Assembly (NCBI GenBank): GCA_021295835.1
Contig: JAGWBP010000001.1
Location: 110,091-174,090, forward strand
Reading direction: 5' to 3'
DNA from: Gemmatimonadota bacterium
GTDB lineage: Bacteria > Gemmatimonadota > Gemmatimonadetes > Longimicrobiales > Gaopeijiaceae
DNA: 64,000 bases
Shown here: positions 45,726 to 54,667 of the stretch, one piece after another
How the letters are laid out: the number at the start of each line of letters is the position of its first letter
How positions within the stretch are numbered: position 1 is the stretch's first letter
Program-made: the position numbers and the translations under genes
Notes under the pieces: generated by a model
Told to the model about the DNA's origin: nothing
The model's database searches: none
What the model saw: the letters and a program-made list of their open reading frames with translations, nothing else

Positions 45726-46729
45726 GGGGCGGCGGCGGAGCGGTGGGGTGGTTGGGCACGGCGCGCGTACCGGTGGCGGCGCTGCTGCTGGCAACGGGGA
45801 CGCTCGCGGCGCAGGAGGAGGTGCGCATCGAGACTGCGATCGACACGACCCTGATCACCGTCGGCGACCGCGCTACGATGACCGTCATGGTGGAGCACCC
45901 GGCGGGATGGGTGGTCGAGTGGCCCGATTCGCTCGATGCATCCACGGTGGAGCTCCTCGCCGTCGAGGTCGGGCCTACGACCGGGCCGGACGAGGAGCGG
46001 CGGGAGCGCTCTGGGGCCAGCTTCGCCTTCACCAGCTTCAGGCTGGGCGAAGCCGAGGTGCCGTCGTTCGAGATAGCGGTCGTGGCACCCGATGGTACAA
46101 CCGACGCGGTCGCCACCGACGCGTACGGGATCGCCGTGCAGAGCGTCGGGGTCGACGAGTCGGGCGCCATCCGCGACATCAGGGGGCCGCTCTCGGTGCC
46201 CGGAAGCCCGTGGCGATTCTTGCCGTGGATCGCCCTGGCGGCGCTGCTGGTCGCAGCAGTGGCGCTCTACATTCGGCGCCGTCGTCGCCCGCACTCCGGC
46301 GAGGTCTCGGCGATCCCCCGTGCCCCGCCCCGTCCCGCTCACCTCGAGGCGCTGGAGGCGCTCGCCGAGCTGGAGCGGTCGCAGCTCCTGGAGCGCGGTC
46401 GGGTCATGGAGTACCACGTGCGAATATCCGAGGTGGTGCGCGCCTACCTCGAGGGGCAGTTCGAGGTTCCCGCGCTGGAGCTCGCGACGGGCGAGGTGGT
46501 CGACGCGATGCGCGCTGCTGCGCTCGGGACGAGGATCGTAGGCGGCTTCCAGCGCTTCCTGGAGAGCTGCGACCTGGTGAAGTTTGCCAAGGCGAGGCCG
46601 GGAATCGAGGAGTCGAGGGCGCTCCTGACGCGCGCCAGGGAGCTCGTGGCGGCGACGAGTCCTGCACAGGCAGTCGCCAGGGACACCGACGGCGAGATGC
46701 CGCAGAGAGCGAGCGGTGCGGCGGCATGA
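45722..46729 (+). CDS. Short BatD-like membrane protein
   Basis: 335 residues. A signal-like N terminus (ALLLATGTLAAQ) precedes a beta-rich domain (about 33-150). One membrane helix follows (about 164-182), then a helical cytoplasmic domain ending in a Cys- and Lys-containing motif (ESCDLVKFAKARPG) found at the end of BatD proteins. It is probably a truncated BatD-like component; the full-size BatD lies at 49540. GTG at 45722 is coupled upstream (GTGA), and ATGA joins it to batA. Confidence 0.8.
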   Translation: MRGGGGAVGWLGTARVPVAALLLATGTLAAQEEVRIETAIDTTLITVGDRATMTVMVEHPAGWVVEWPDSLDASTVELLAVEVGPTTGPDEERRERSGASFAFTSFRLGEAEVPSFEIAVVAPDGTTDAVATDAYGIAVQSVGVDESGAIRDIRGPLSVPGSPWRFLPWIALAALLVAAVALYIRRRRRPHSGEVSAIPRAPPRPAHLEALEALAELERSQLLERGRVMEYHVRISEVVRAYLEGQFEVPALELATGEVVDAMRAAALGTRIVGGFQRFLESCDLVKFAKARPGIEESRALLTRARELVAATSPAQAVARDTDGEMPQRASGAAA

Positions 46730-47718
46730 TCCTACGTTTCGACGATCCGCTCCTCTTCCTCCTTCTTGTCGGAGTTGCCGGATTGGGGTGGTGGCATCTG
46801 GCGGCGGGAGATCGGCGGCGGCGGTCGCTCCGGCACCCCAACACCGTCGGTCTCGCCGGGGTCGGCGGGGACCGTTACCGCTGGATCCGACACGTGGTGC
46901 CAACGCTCAGGGGGCTGGCCTGCGTCTGCCTAGTGGTCGCGCTGGCCCGCCCACAGACCGGCGTCACGGCCGAGAACGTCTCGACCGAGGGGATCGACAT
47001 CGTGCTGGCGATCGATGTCTCCTCTTCGATGCTGGCCGAGGACCTGACCCCGAATCGCCTCGAGGCGGCCAAAGAGGTCGCGGCAGACTTCGCAGCCGCC
47101 CGCACGAGCGACCGAATCGGCGTCGTGATATTCGCCGGGAAGGCCTTTACCCAGGCGCCCCTCACCCTCGACCACTCGGTCGTCGAGTCGCTGATCGGAG
47201 AGCTCGAGGTCGGGATGGTCGAGGACGGCACCGCAGTCGGGATGGGGCTCGCCACCGCCGTCAAGCGGCTGCAGGCGAGCGAGGCCACCTCCAAGGTCGT
47301 GATCCTCCTCACCGACGGGAGGAACAACCGGGGCGAGATCGACCCAATCACCGCCGCCGATGCGGCGGCGGCGCTGGGGGTGCGCGTCTACACGATCGGT
47401 GCCGGTGCGCAGGGAGCCGCCCGGGTTCCGGTCACAGACAGATTCGGGAATCGGCGCTACGCCACGATGAGGGTCGACGTCGACGAGGCCACCCTGCGGG
47501 CCACGGCCGAGAAGACGGGCGGGCGCTACTACCGTGCCACCGATCGCAGGAGCCTGGAGGCGATCTACGCCGAGATCGACGAGCTCGAGACGATCGCAAT
47601 CCTGGTCGAGAACTTCACCAGCTACGGCGAGCGCTTTCGCATACCGCTTGCCGCAGGGCTGATCCTGCTCCTGGCCGAGGCGGCGCTGGCGAGCACCTGG
47701 CTGAGGACGATCCCCTGA
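46726..47718 (+). CDS. batA: BatA: von Willebrand A membrane protein
   Basis: 330 residues. Two N-terminal helices (LFLLLVGVAGLGWWHLAAG and GLACVCLVVALARP) flank a linker. A von Willebrand A domain with complete MIDAS (DVSSSM, EDGTAVGMG, LLTDGRNNRGE) follows, and a C-terminal helix. Upstream ATGA and downstream TGATG overlaps link it to its neighbours. Confidence 0.93.
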   Translation: MILRFDDPLLFLLLVGVAGLGWWHLAAGDRRRRSLRHPNTVGLAGVGGDRYRWIRHVVPTLRGLACVCLVVALARPQTGVTAENVSTEGIDIVLAIDVSSSMLAEDLTPNRLEAAKEVAADFAAARTSDRIGVVIFAGKAFTQAPLTLDHSVVESLIGELEVGMVEDGTAVGMGLATAVKRLQASEATSKVVILLTDGRNNRGEIDPITAADAAAALGVRVYTIGAGAQGAARVPVTDRFGNRRYATMRVDVDEATLRATAEKTGGRYYRATDRRSLEAIYAEIDELETIAILVENFTSYGERFRIPLAAGLILLLAEAALASTWLRTIP

Positions 47719-48740
47719 TGTTCCGCTGGGGATCCCACTTCGCGCTATGGGCCCTCGCCCTGGTTCCGCTCCTCCTGGCACTGGAGTGGCGTTCGGGACG
47801 ACGCCGTCGGCGGCTCCTGGACCGCTTCGGCGATCTCCGCCTGCTTCGGCGGGTGAATCCCCACGGCGGCGCGGCTGCCAGGCGCTGGAAGGTCGCGCTC
47901 CTGGTGGCGGGGGTGGCTCTGGTCTTGCTGGCGCTCGCGAGGCCGCAGTTTGGCACCCGGGTCGAGACGGTCAGACGCGAGGGTCAGGACCTCGTCGTGG
48001 CGCTCGACGTGTCGCGATCGATGTACGCCGAGGACGTGGAGCCAAGTCGGCTGGAGCGCGCCAAGATCGAGATCGGGCGGATCGTGCAGAGGCTCGAAGG
48101 CGACCGCGTCGGACTGGTCGCCTTCGCGGGCGACGCCTTCGTGCAGAGTCCCCTCACCACCGACTACGGTGCCGCGATGATGTTTCTGGGCGCGATGGAC
48201 CCAGAGATGCTCTCCGCCCAGGGCACCGACCTGGCCCGCGCGATCGAGATTGGGGTCGAGGCGCTCGCCGAGACCCCGGAGGGGAGTCGCATGGTGGTGA
48301 TCGTGACGGACGGCGAGGACCACGAGGGCGGCCTGGCCGAGGCGCTGGCGCTCGCCGGCGAGGCGGAGGTCACCATTCACACGGTCGGCGTGGGGTCGCC
48401 CGAAGGGGTGCCGCTCCCTACCGGGGCCGGCGAGGGGGGCCGGTTCCAGCGCGACGCCGACGGCAAGGTCGTCACCTCGCGCCTGAACGAGACCGCGCTC
48501 CAGGACATCGCGCTCCAGACAGGCGGCGAGTACCACCGGATCGGGTCGGCGGGCGGACTCGAGGCGCTGGTCGAGCGGATCGGGGGTGGTGGACGCGAGC
48601 TCGAAGCCAGGGAGGTGACGGAGTTCGAGGAGCAGTACCAGATCTTTCTGGGCGCGGCGCTCCTGCTCTTGGCGCTGGAGTTCGTAGTGCCGAGGAGCCG
48701 GGCGCGAGTGGCCGCGCCTGCCCAAAGGGGGAAGGGCTGA
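47718..48740 (+). CDS. batB: BatB: von Willebrand A membrane protein
   Basis: 340 residues, paralogue of BatA, with two N-terminal helices and a von Willebrand A domain with MIDAS (DVSRSMYAEDV, SAQGTDLARAI, VIVTDGEDHEGG). A C-terminal helix (FLGAALLLLALEFVVP) closes it. The ATG overlaps the batA stop by one base, and the end overlaps batC. Confidence 0.93.
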   Translation: MFRWGSHFALWALALVPLLLALEWRSGRRRRRLLDRFGDLRLLRRVNPHGGAAARRWKVALLVAGVALVLLALARPQFGTRVETVRREGQDLVVALDVSRSMYAEDVEPSRLERAKIEIGRIVQRLEGDRVGLVAFAGDAFVQSPLTTDYGAAMMFLGAMDPEMLSAQGTDLARAIEIGVEALAETPEGSRMVVIVTDGEDHEGGLAEALALAGEAEVTIHTVGVGSPEGVPLPTGAGEGGRFQRDADGKVVTSRLNETALQDIALQTGGEYHRIGSAGGLEALVERIGGGGRELEAREVTEFEEQYQIFLGAALLLLALEFVVPRSRARVAAPAQRGKG

Positions 48741-49537
48741 TGCGACGGATCACATCTGTGCGGGTGGGTCGCGTCTGGACGGCGCTCGGCGCGATGGCGC
48801 TGGCCCGGGCACTTGCGGTGCTCATCCCGACGGCGGCGCTCGCCGCCCAGGAGGGACGCGTCGAGATCGAGGAGGGAAACCGTCTCTACGAGGAGCAACG
48901 CTACCAGGAGGCGCGTGTGCGGTACCTGGAAGCGCTCCGGAAGGCGCCCGAGCTGGCGCTTGCGCACTTCAACGAGGGCAACGCGCTCTACAGGGAAGGC
49001 GACTTCGAGAGCTCGGCCGAGGCGTACATGGAAGCGCTCGATCGGAGCGACCCCGAGTGGCGCTCGCAGGCTTGGTACAACCTCGGCAACGCCATGCTGG
49101 AGCAGCAGCAGACCGAAGGGGCGATCGACGCGTACACGGAGGCTTTGCGGTTGGATCCCGCCGACCAGGACGCGAAGCACAATCTGGAGTACGCGCTCCG
49201 CTTGCTCCAGCAACAGCAGCAGCAAGAGCAGGACCAACAGGAGCAGGGCGGCGAGGAGGGGGACGAGGAGGAGCAGTCCGGGGAGGATCAGCAGGATCAG
49301 CGAGACCAGGGCGAGCAGAACCAGTCGGAGGATGGCGAGGAGCAGAATGACGGGCAGACGAGCGCCTCCGAGGGTGGGGACGAGGGCGAGGGCGAGACGC
49401 CTCCAGCCGAGGGCGAACGGTCGGAGATGACCCCGGAGCAGGCGGCACGTCTCCTCCAGGCAGTGACCGAGGACCCCGACGAGGTGAACCGCAAGGCGGC
49501 CCAGCCGACCGGCCGCAACCCCAGGAAAGACTGGTAG
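48740..49537 (+). CDS. batC: BatC: TPR protein with Gln/Glu-rich tail
   Basis: 265 residues. Signal peptide, then three TPR units (about 38-155, with EEGNRLYEEQRYQEARVRYL, AHFNEGNALYREGDFESSAE and AWYNLGNAMLEQQQTEGAID). A low-complexity Gln/Glu/Asp tract (about 160-230) follows. This matches BatC. It is followed by BatD after 2 bp. Confidence 0.9.
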   Translation: MRRITSVRVGRVWTALGAMALARALAVLIPTAALAAQEGRVEIEEGNRLYEEQRYQEARVRYLEALRKAPELALAHFNEGNALYREGDFESSAEAYMEALDRSDPEWRSQAWYNLGNAMLEQQQTEGAIDAYTEALRLDPADQDAKHNLEYALRLLQQQQQQEQDQQEQGGEEGDEEEQSGEDQQDQRDQGEQNQSEDGEEQNDGQTSASEGGDEGEGETPPAEGERSEMTPEQAARLLQAVTEDPDEVNRKAAQPTGRNPRKDW

Positions 49538-49539
49538 CG

Positions 49540-51429
49540 ATGGGGGCATCGCCGCACCCTTGGTTCCGCGGACTGCTGGCACCCCGTGGACAAACCTCCT
49601 GCGGACTGCTGGCAGCCGCGCTCGCGGCGTGCGCGACCGCGCCGCCGGCTCTCGCCCTCCCCGCGCCGGCCTTATCGGGGCGCGCGATTGCTCAACAGGT
49701 GCAGGTGCGTTCCTATCTGAGCTCGCCGAGGGTTGGCTGGGGCAGCCAGTTCGTGCTGAACGTCGAGATCTCCGGTGCCCAGCAGGCCGACTCGGAGCCG
49801 GTGCTCCCCGACCTCGGCGGCTTCGGTCGCTACCTCGGGTCGAATACCTCCACCTCGCTCGAGATCGTGAATGGCCGCACCCGCATGTCGCTCACCTACC
49901 AGTACCGCTTCCAGGCCACCCAGGAGGGCGTCTTCGAGATCGGGGCGGTGCAGGTGACGGCCGGGGGCACCACCTACCGCACGGAGCCGATCTCGCTGAC
50001 GGTCGCCGACACGCCCGCCCCGAGGGGCGGCGTCGCCGATCCGGGTGCCGAAGGCGGCGGAGTCTCCGAGGCGGAGGTCTTCCTCGAGGCAACGCCCGCC
50101 CGGGCGACGGTCTACGAGAACGAGCCGGTGATCGTCGAGTACCGGCTCTTCACCCGCGTTTCGGTCGAACTCTACAACATCACGACGCTGCCCGAGGCGG
50201 CCGGCTTCTGGATCGAGGAGCTCGACCAGCCCGAGTCGCCAGATGTGCAGCGGATCGTGCGCGACGGTGTGGAGTACCTGACCGCGCTGGTGCGCCGCGT
50301 TGCGTACTTTCCTACGAGCAGTGGAGAGAAGTCGATCACGCCGCTGGGGGTCGAGGCCCAGACGCGCGTCAGCCGCCGGGGAGGACTCGGCGAATTCTTC
50401 GGGCGCAGCCTCTTCGACCGCCTGGTCCCGGTGGCGGTGGCGTCGCGCCCGATCGAGGTCGAGGTGCTGCCCATTCCCTCAGATGGTCGCCCGGAGCCCT
50501 TTTCGGGACATGTCGGGAGGCTCGCCGTTTCGATGGAGGCCGACCGGAGCGAAGTGCCGGTCGGCGAGGCGGTGACCGTGCGCCTGACGCTCTCCGGCTC
50601 GGGGAACATAAGCGCGTTGGCCCCTCCCGCCATCGACTTTCCCGACGAATTCGAGGTCTTTCCGCCCGAGATCAGCCGGAGCATCGAACGCGGGGGTTCC
50701 TCGGTCGAGGGCAGAAGCACGGCCACCTACGTGCTGATCGGGCGCGTGCCTGGCAGGGTGACCGTACCACCGATCGAAGTCTCGTACTTCGATCCGCCGA
50801 CGCGCGCCTTTCGGACGGTCCGCTCGGAGCCGATCACAATCGAGGTGACCGGCGAGGCGTCCCGCGGGACGGGCGAGGCGGGATCGCTACCCGCCAGCGT
50901 GGCATCGATCCGCGAGGAGATTCGCTTCATCGACACCGGTCCGCCCTCGCTTCGACCGGCCGGGGAGCCGCTCCACACCAAAGCCGCCTTCTGGCTGGTC
51001 GCGCTCCTCCCGCCGGTGGCGCTGGCAGGCGCGGCCGCAATCCGCCGTCGGCGCGACCGCACCGCGGCCGACCTGGCGTACGCACGGGAGCGATCGGCTC
51101 GGCGAATGGCGAAGAAGCGTCTGGCCAGGGCCCGCTCCCTCGCAGGGGGCGATCCGCGCGACTTCTATGCCGAGATCGCAGGTGCGCTCGAGGGGTTCGT
51201 GGCCGACAAGCTGAACATCGCCCGCGCCGGGCTGCTACGCGACGAGGCCGCCAAGCTGGCCCGTAGCGGCGGAGCCTCGGAGGAGGCGCTTGCGGAGCTA
51301 TCCGACTTCCTCGCCGACTGCGATGTGCAGCGCTTCGCCCCCGCCGGGTCGGAGAGGCCGCCCGCCGGGGAGGTGCTCGATCGGGCTGCCAGGATCATGC
51401 GTGCGCTCGACCGGAAGCTCTCCCGATGA
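49540..51429 (+). CDS. batD: BatD: oxygen-tolerance family membrane protein
   Basis: 629 residues. Three BatD-type beta domains lie in the exported part (about 55-470), with typical segments such as RFQATQEGVFEIGAVQV and VAYFPTSSGEKSITPLGVEA. One membrane helix (about 483-503) and a helical cytoplasmic domain follow, ending in the DCDVQRFAPAG motif. The signal-peptide region (residues 12-26) is encoded partly by repeat copy c, which may explain its odd sequence. Its stop overlaps the next gene (ATGA). Confidence 0.9.
   Translation: MGASPHPWFRGLLAPRGQTSCGLLAAALAACATAPPALALPAPALSGRAIAQQVQVRSYLSSPRVGWGSQFVLNVEISGAQQADSEPVLPDLGGFGRYLGSNTSTSLEIVNGRTRMSLTYQYRFQATQEGVFEIGAVQVTAGGTTYRTEPISLTVADTPAPRGGVADPGAEGGGVSEAEVFLEATPARATVYENEPVIVEYRLFTRVSVELYNITTLPEAAGFWIEELDQPESPDVQRIVRDGVEYLTALVRRVAYFPTSSGEKSITPLGVEAQTRVSRRGGLGEFFGRSLFDRLVPVAVASRPIEVEVLPIPSDGRPEPFSGHVGRLAVSMEADRSEVPVGEAVTVRLTLSGSGNISALAPPAIDFPDEFEVFPPEISRSIERGGSSVEGRSTATYVLIGRVPGRVTVPPIEVSYFDPPTRAFRTVRSEPITIEVTGEASRGTGEAGSLPASVASIREEIRFIDTGPPSLRPAGEPLHTKAAFWLVALLPPVALAGAAAIRRRRDRTAADLAYARERSARRMAKKRLARARSLAGGDPRDFYAEIAGALEGFVADKLNIARAGLLRDEAAKLARSGGASEEALAELSDFLADCDVQRFAPAGSERPPAGEVLDRAARIMRALDRKLSR
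49582..49616. repeat. Dispersed repeat, copy c, within the BatD coding region
   Basis: CCCGTGGACAAACCTCC (49583-49599) is the exact complement of the core of copy a. GGACTGCTGGCA occurs on both sides (49570-49581 and 49603-49614). The copy lies in frame inside the signal-peptide region of batD. Confidence 0.6.
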
Positions 51430-52241
51430 GGGCGGCGGTCGTTCTGGCGGCAGCTGGGCTTCTGCTCGCCCCGCCCCTACCAGCCCCAGGACACCGACTG
51501 CTGGCAGCCCAAGGGCACGGACTGCTGGCGCTCGACGACAGTGCCCAGGAGGAGCTGGTCGCCGACGGCAACCGCCTCTACCAGGAGGGTGCATTCGCCG
51601 GGGCGGCCGCCCGCTACGAGGCCGTGCTCGAGGCCGGCCTCGAGTCGGCGGTGCTCCACTACAACCTCGGCAACGCCCACTACCGCATCGGCGACGTCGG
51701 CTTGTCGGTGCTCGGCTACGAGCGGGCTTTGCGCCTCGATCCACGCCACGACGACGCACGCGCCAACCTCGCGCTCGTCAACCGGCAACTGCGGGACCGC
51801 ATCGAGCCGCTCCCGCGTTTCTGGATCCTAGTGGCGCTCGAGTGGTGGAGGGACCTGCTGCCGAGCCCCGTCCTGGCGCTGCTCCTGGCTCTCTGCTACC
51901 TGGTGACGGGTACGGCGGTCGTTCTCCGCCTCCTCGGCCGCGGGGCGCGGGGCCGCGGACTGTTCGCCCGCACGGCGTGGAGTGCGGGCGTGGCGACCTT
52001 GCTCCTGGGCACCACCCTGTTGGTGCGCGAAACCGAACTGGGAAGCCCGACCGAGGCGATCGTCGTGGCGAAGGAGGTCCGGGTGCTGAACGCCCCATCG
52101 GAGGAGTCCGGCCTAACCCTCTTCGCCCTCCACGAGGGCACGAAGGTGCGCATCGACGACCGCGCCGGCGACTGGGCCGAGATCGTGCTTGCGGACGGCA
52201 AGGTGGGGTGGCTCAAGCTGGATCTGCTCGCGGTCATCTGA
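51426..52241 (+). CDS. batE: BatE: TPR and SH3-like membrane protein
   Basis: 271 residues. Signal peptide, two TPR units (about 47-115), two membrane helices (about 135-155 and 168-190), and a C-terminal SH3-like domain (VRVLNAPSEESGLTLFAL, with VGWLKLDLL at the end). This is the BatE arrangement. The N terminus contains an internal repeat, HRLLAAQGHGLLAL. It is the last gene of the operon; start coupled to batD. Confidence 0.87.
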   Translation: MRAAVVLAAAGLLLAPPLPAPGHRLLAAQGHGLLALDDSAQEELVADGNRLYQEGAFAGAAARYEAVLEAGLESAVLHYNLGNAHYRIGDVGLSVLGYERALRLDPRHDDARANLALVNRQLRDRIEPLPRFWILVALEWWRDLLPSPVLALLLALCYLVTGTAVVLRLLGRGARGRGLFARTAWSAGVATLLLGTTLLVRETELGSPTEAIVVAKEVRVLNAPSEESGLTLFALHEGTKVRIDDRAGDWAEIVLADGKVGWLKLDLLAVI

Positions 52242-52320
52242 GCGCGCTAGGATCTTGCGCGGGCGCTCGCCCGAAGTCCCAGCCCATGTAATCGCGACAT
52301 GACATTTTGACAACTGCAGA

Positions 52321-52893
52321 TTACAGTATCTCCTTCGGCGGAGCGAATTCAAGGAAGTCGAAGAAGCGGTCGTGAGTCTCCCGCTGCCCTTCCAGCCACG
52401 CTTCGAAGCCCGAGGGCACCGGAGGCGACCGAGATTGCGCGCTGGCCGCACGGTGGGCAAGGAAATCGACGTACTCGTTGCGCGGGTCGCCCGCGTGGCC
52501 CCGCACCCACCTCCAGTTGATCTCGTGGCGCGCCGCCGTCCGGTCGAGCTCCTGCCACAGCTCCAGATTCTCGACCGGCCCGCCCTTTCGCCGCCACCCC
52601 CTCCGCTTCCACTTCGGCACCCAGCTGGAGGCACCCTCGACTAGGTAGCGCGAGTCCGAATAAAACCGCACCCGGCAGGGGCCTCCGAGCGTCCGAAGCG
52701 CCACCAGTGCGCTCGTCAGCGCCATGCGGTTGTTCGTGGTGGAGGGGGCGCATGTCCAGACGTCCTTCCGGGTCCAGGCACCGTCCCTCCAGTGCTCGAG
52801 CATGGCGGCCGCCCCGCCGGGCCGCTCGCTGCCCTTGTACTGGTTGCCTAGACACGACTCGTCGGCAGATATGAATACGACCGGCTTCTCCAC
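52321..52893 (-). CDS. Ribonuclease H family protein
   Basis: 190 residues, RNase H fold of the DESCLGNQ subgroup. The metal ligands are the Asp in SADESCLGNQ, the Glu/Asp set around TTNNRMALTSALVALR, the Asp in RFYSDSRYLVEG, and the final Asp near RWVRGHAGDPRNEYVDFLA. Cleaves the RNA strand of RNA-DNA hybrids if active. GTG at 52893 is the best start. It is divergent from carA. Confidence 0.85.
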   Translation of the reverse strand: MEKPVVFISADESCLGNQYKGSERPGGAAAMLEHWRDGAWTRKDVWTCAPSTTNNRMALTSALVALRTLGGPCRVRFYSDSRYLVEGASSWVPKWKRRGWRRKGGPVENLELWQELDRTAARHEINWRWVRGHAGDPRNEYVDFLAHRAASAQSRSPPVPSGFEAWLEGQRETHDRFFDFLEFAPPKEIL

Positions 52894-52973
52894 CGCGATA
52901 TTCCGCCCTCCGGCCCGAGTGTCCGCGTCCGCGGAAATGTAGCGCCCTGCCCTCCTCACCCCGATCCCGGCCT

Positions 52974-53002
52974 TTGAACCGTGCCGCTCCAAGATGTAGA
53001 TT
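52974..53002 (+). promoter_or_regulatory. carA promoter, probably leaderless transcript
   Basis: TTGAAC (52974-52979), a 17-bp spacer and TAGATT (52997-53002) form a good promoter. Transcription would start about 7 bp later, at or next to the ATG at 53011. No Shine-Dalgarno precedes that ATG. Confidence 0.6.
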
Positions 53003-53010
53003 CGCCCCCG

Positions 53011-54198
53011 ATGACGAGCCCCCAGCCGCCCAGCCCTTCCCCCCCCGCCCCCAGTCTCATCGGAGGCGCCTACCTGCTCCTCGAGGACGGTCGCCGCTTC
53101 GACGGCGCGCCGCTCGGAGCGCTCGGCGTGGCGGTCGGCGAGGTGGTCTTCAACACCGCGATGACCGGCTACCAGGAGGTGCTGACCGACCCCTCCTACT
53201 CGGGACAGCTGGTCGCGATGACGTGCCCGCAGATCGGCAACTACGGCACGAATCTCGACGACAGCGAGTCCGCCGGGCCCCAGGTGGCGGGCTTCGTGGT
53301 GCGGGAGGCGGCTCGGCTTCCCAGCTCGTGGCGGAGCACCTCGACTCTGGGCGACTACCTGGCCGTGCACGGCGTAGTTGCGATTCAGGGGGTCGACACG
53401 CGCGCACTCACGCGCCACATCCGCAGCGGTGGGGCGATGCGGGGGGCTCTTGCCCCGGCGGACCATCCAGCCGACGAGCTCCTGGCGAGAGTCCGATCGC
53501 ACCCACCCATGGAGGGGCTGGAGCTGGCGGGCGGCGTCTCGACCGAGCGGAGCTATGTGGTGCGGGCGGTTGGCGAGGAACGCTTCCACGTCGTCGCCCT
53601 CGACTTCGGGATAAAAGGGAGCTCGCCCCGGATGCTCTCGGAGCGCGGTTGCCGCGTCACCGTCCTGCCCGCAGCTGCCGACCTGGAGGAGATTCTGGCG
53701 GTCGAGCCGGACGGCATCTTCATCTCGAATGGTCCGGGCGACCCTGCGGCTGTCGAGCGAGTGGCAAGCGCGATCAGAAAGGTGGCCGCCCGGAGAATTC
53801 CGGTCTTCGGGATCTGCCTGGGGCACCAGCTGATCGCCAGGGCCTTCGGCGCCGAGACCTTCAAGCTCCCCTTCGGGCACCACGGTGCCAACCACCCCGT
53901 AATGAATCGCGACCGGGGAAGTGTGGAGATAACCTCGCAGAACCATGGCTTCGCCGTGCGGGGGGGCGATGGCGACGAGATCCCGGGAGCGCCGGGCATC
54001 CGCGTCACCCACGGCAACCTCTACGACGGGACGGTGGCCGGACTTGCTCACTCGGAGCTCCCGGTCATCGCAGTCCAGTACCACCCGGAGGCCGCTCCTG
54101 GACCGCACGACAGCCGCTACCTCTTCGACGCCTTCGTGGCGCTGATGGCCGACCGCGCGGCCAGCGGCCAGCGCTCGCGGGTGGGGGCATCGCCGTAG
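53011..54198 (+). CDS. carA: Carbamoyl-phosphate synthase small subunit
   Basis: Glutamine-hydrolysing subunit that supplies ammonia to CarB for carbamoyl phosphate in arginine and pyrimidine synthesis. 395 residues. The N-terminal domain shows VVFNTAMTGYQEVLTDPSY. The class I amidotransferase domain has the catalytic Cys in VFGICLGHQL and His in QYHPEAAPGPHDS. ATG at 53011 is favoured by the promoter. carB is not adjacent. Confidence 0.95.
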   Translation: MTSPQPPSPSPPAPSLIGGAYLLLEDGRRFDGAPLGALGVAVGEVVFNTAMTGYQEVLTDPSYSGQLVAMTCPQIGNYGTNLDDSESAGPQVAGFVVREAARLPSSWRSTSTLGDYLAVHGVVAIQGVDTRALTRHIRSGGAMRGALAPADHPADELLARVRSHPPMEGLELAGGVSTERSYVVRAVGEERFHVVALDFGIKGSSPRMLSERGCRVTVLPAAADLEEILAVEPDGIFISNGPGDPAAVERVASAIRKVAARRIPVFGICLGHQLIARAFGAETFKLPFGHHGANHPVMNRDRGSVEITSQNHGFAVRGGDGDEIPGAPGIRVTHGNLYDGTVAGLAHSELPVIAVQYHPEAAPGPHDSRYLFDAFVALMADRAASGQRSRVGASP

Positions 54199-54327
54199 CG
54201 ACAGGCCGTTCTTGCTATTGCCCGGTCTTCTCGTACCTTACGGGCTGCCTAGATGGTGGGTAGGGCCCAGGCAGCAGGGATTGGGGTCTGGAGGGACGAC
54301 AACAACAGCTTAAGTCAAGGAGAGAGA

Positions 54328-54624
54328 GTGGCGAAGCGAGAGCCGATCGCGCGGGCGAGGGACGAGCTTTTCAGTCATATTCACCGGTGCGGGGTTCTGG
54401 ATGCGCACCAGGACGACCAGGACTCCTGGATGACGGAGACGATCGAGTACCTGGCCGAGCGGTACCCGAACCTGGCCGCTGGCGAGCTGACGCAGCTGAG
54501 GGCGGTCGGGATGCAGTTCTGCAAACCCGTCATCTCGCGTCTGCGCAGCGAAGATCCCCCGGAGGAGCCCGCAGCCGGGGCAGAGCAGGGGGAGGTAGCT
54601 CTCGAGGCCCCGATCAAGGCCTAG
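54328..54624 (+). CDS. Small conserved hypothetical protein
   Basis: 98 residues, soluble. GTG at 54328 has AAGGAG about 5 bp upstream. The middle is acidic and helical (MTETIEYLAERYPNLAAGEL), with one Cys pair (HRCGVL and QFCKP). No family is recognised. It ends inside repeat copy d. Confidence 0.6.
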   Translation: MAKREPIARARDELFSHIHRCGVLDAHQDDQDSWMTETIEYLAERYPNLAAGELTQLRAVGMQFCKPVISRLRSEDPPEEPAAGAEQGEVALEAPIKA

Positions 54625-54664
54625 CAGCCCGTGGACAGGCTTCCCACGGCAGGAGCAGCGCTAG
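54621..54664. repeat. Dispersed palindromic repeat, copy d
   Basis: Arms CCGTGG (54629-54634) and CCACGG (54644-54649), inside a larger region that is the reverse complement of copy a with few changes. CTAG occurs at both ends. It fills the gap between two genes. Confidence 0.7.
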
Positions 54665-54667
54665 CAC

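Noticed and set aside
49200..49420. Repetitive CAG/GAG-rich stretch considered as a microsatellite
   Set aside because: It encodes the ordinary Gln/Glu-rich tail of BatC and shows no regular unit.
52321..54108. A long minus-strand open frame of about 595 codons covering carA
   Set aside because: Only its last 190 codons have RNase H character; the rest is antisense to carA and is a GC-rich shadow.
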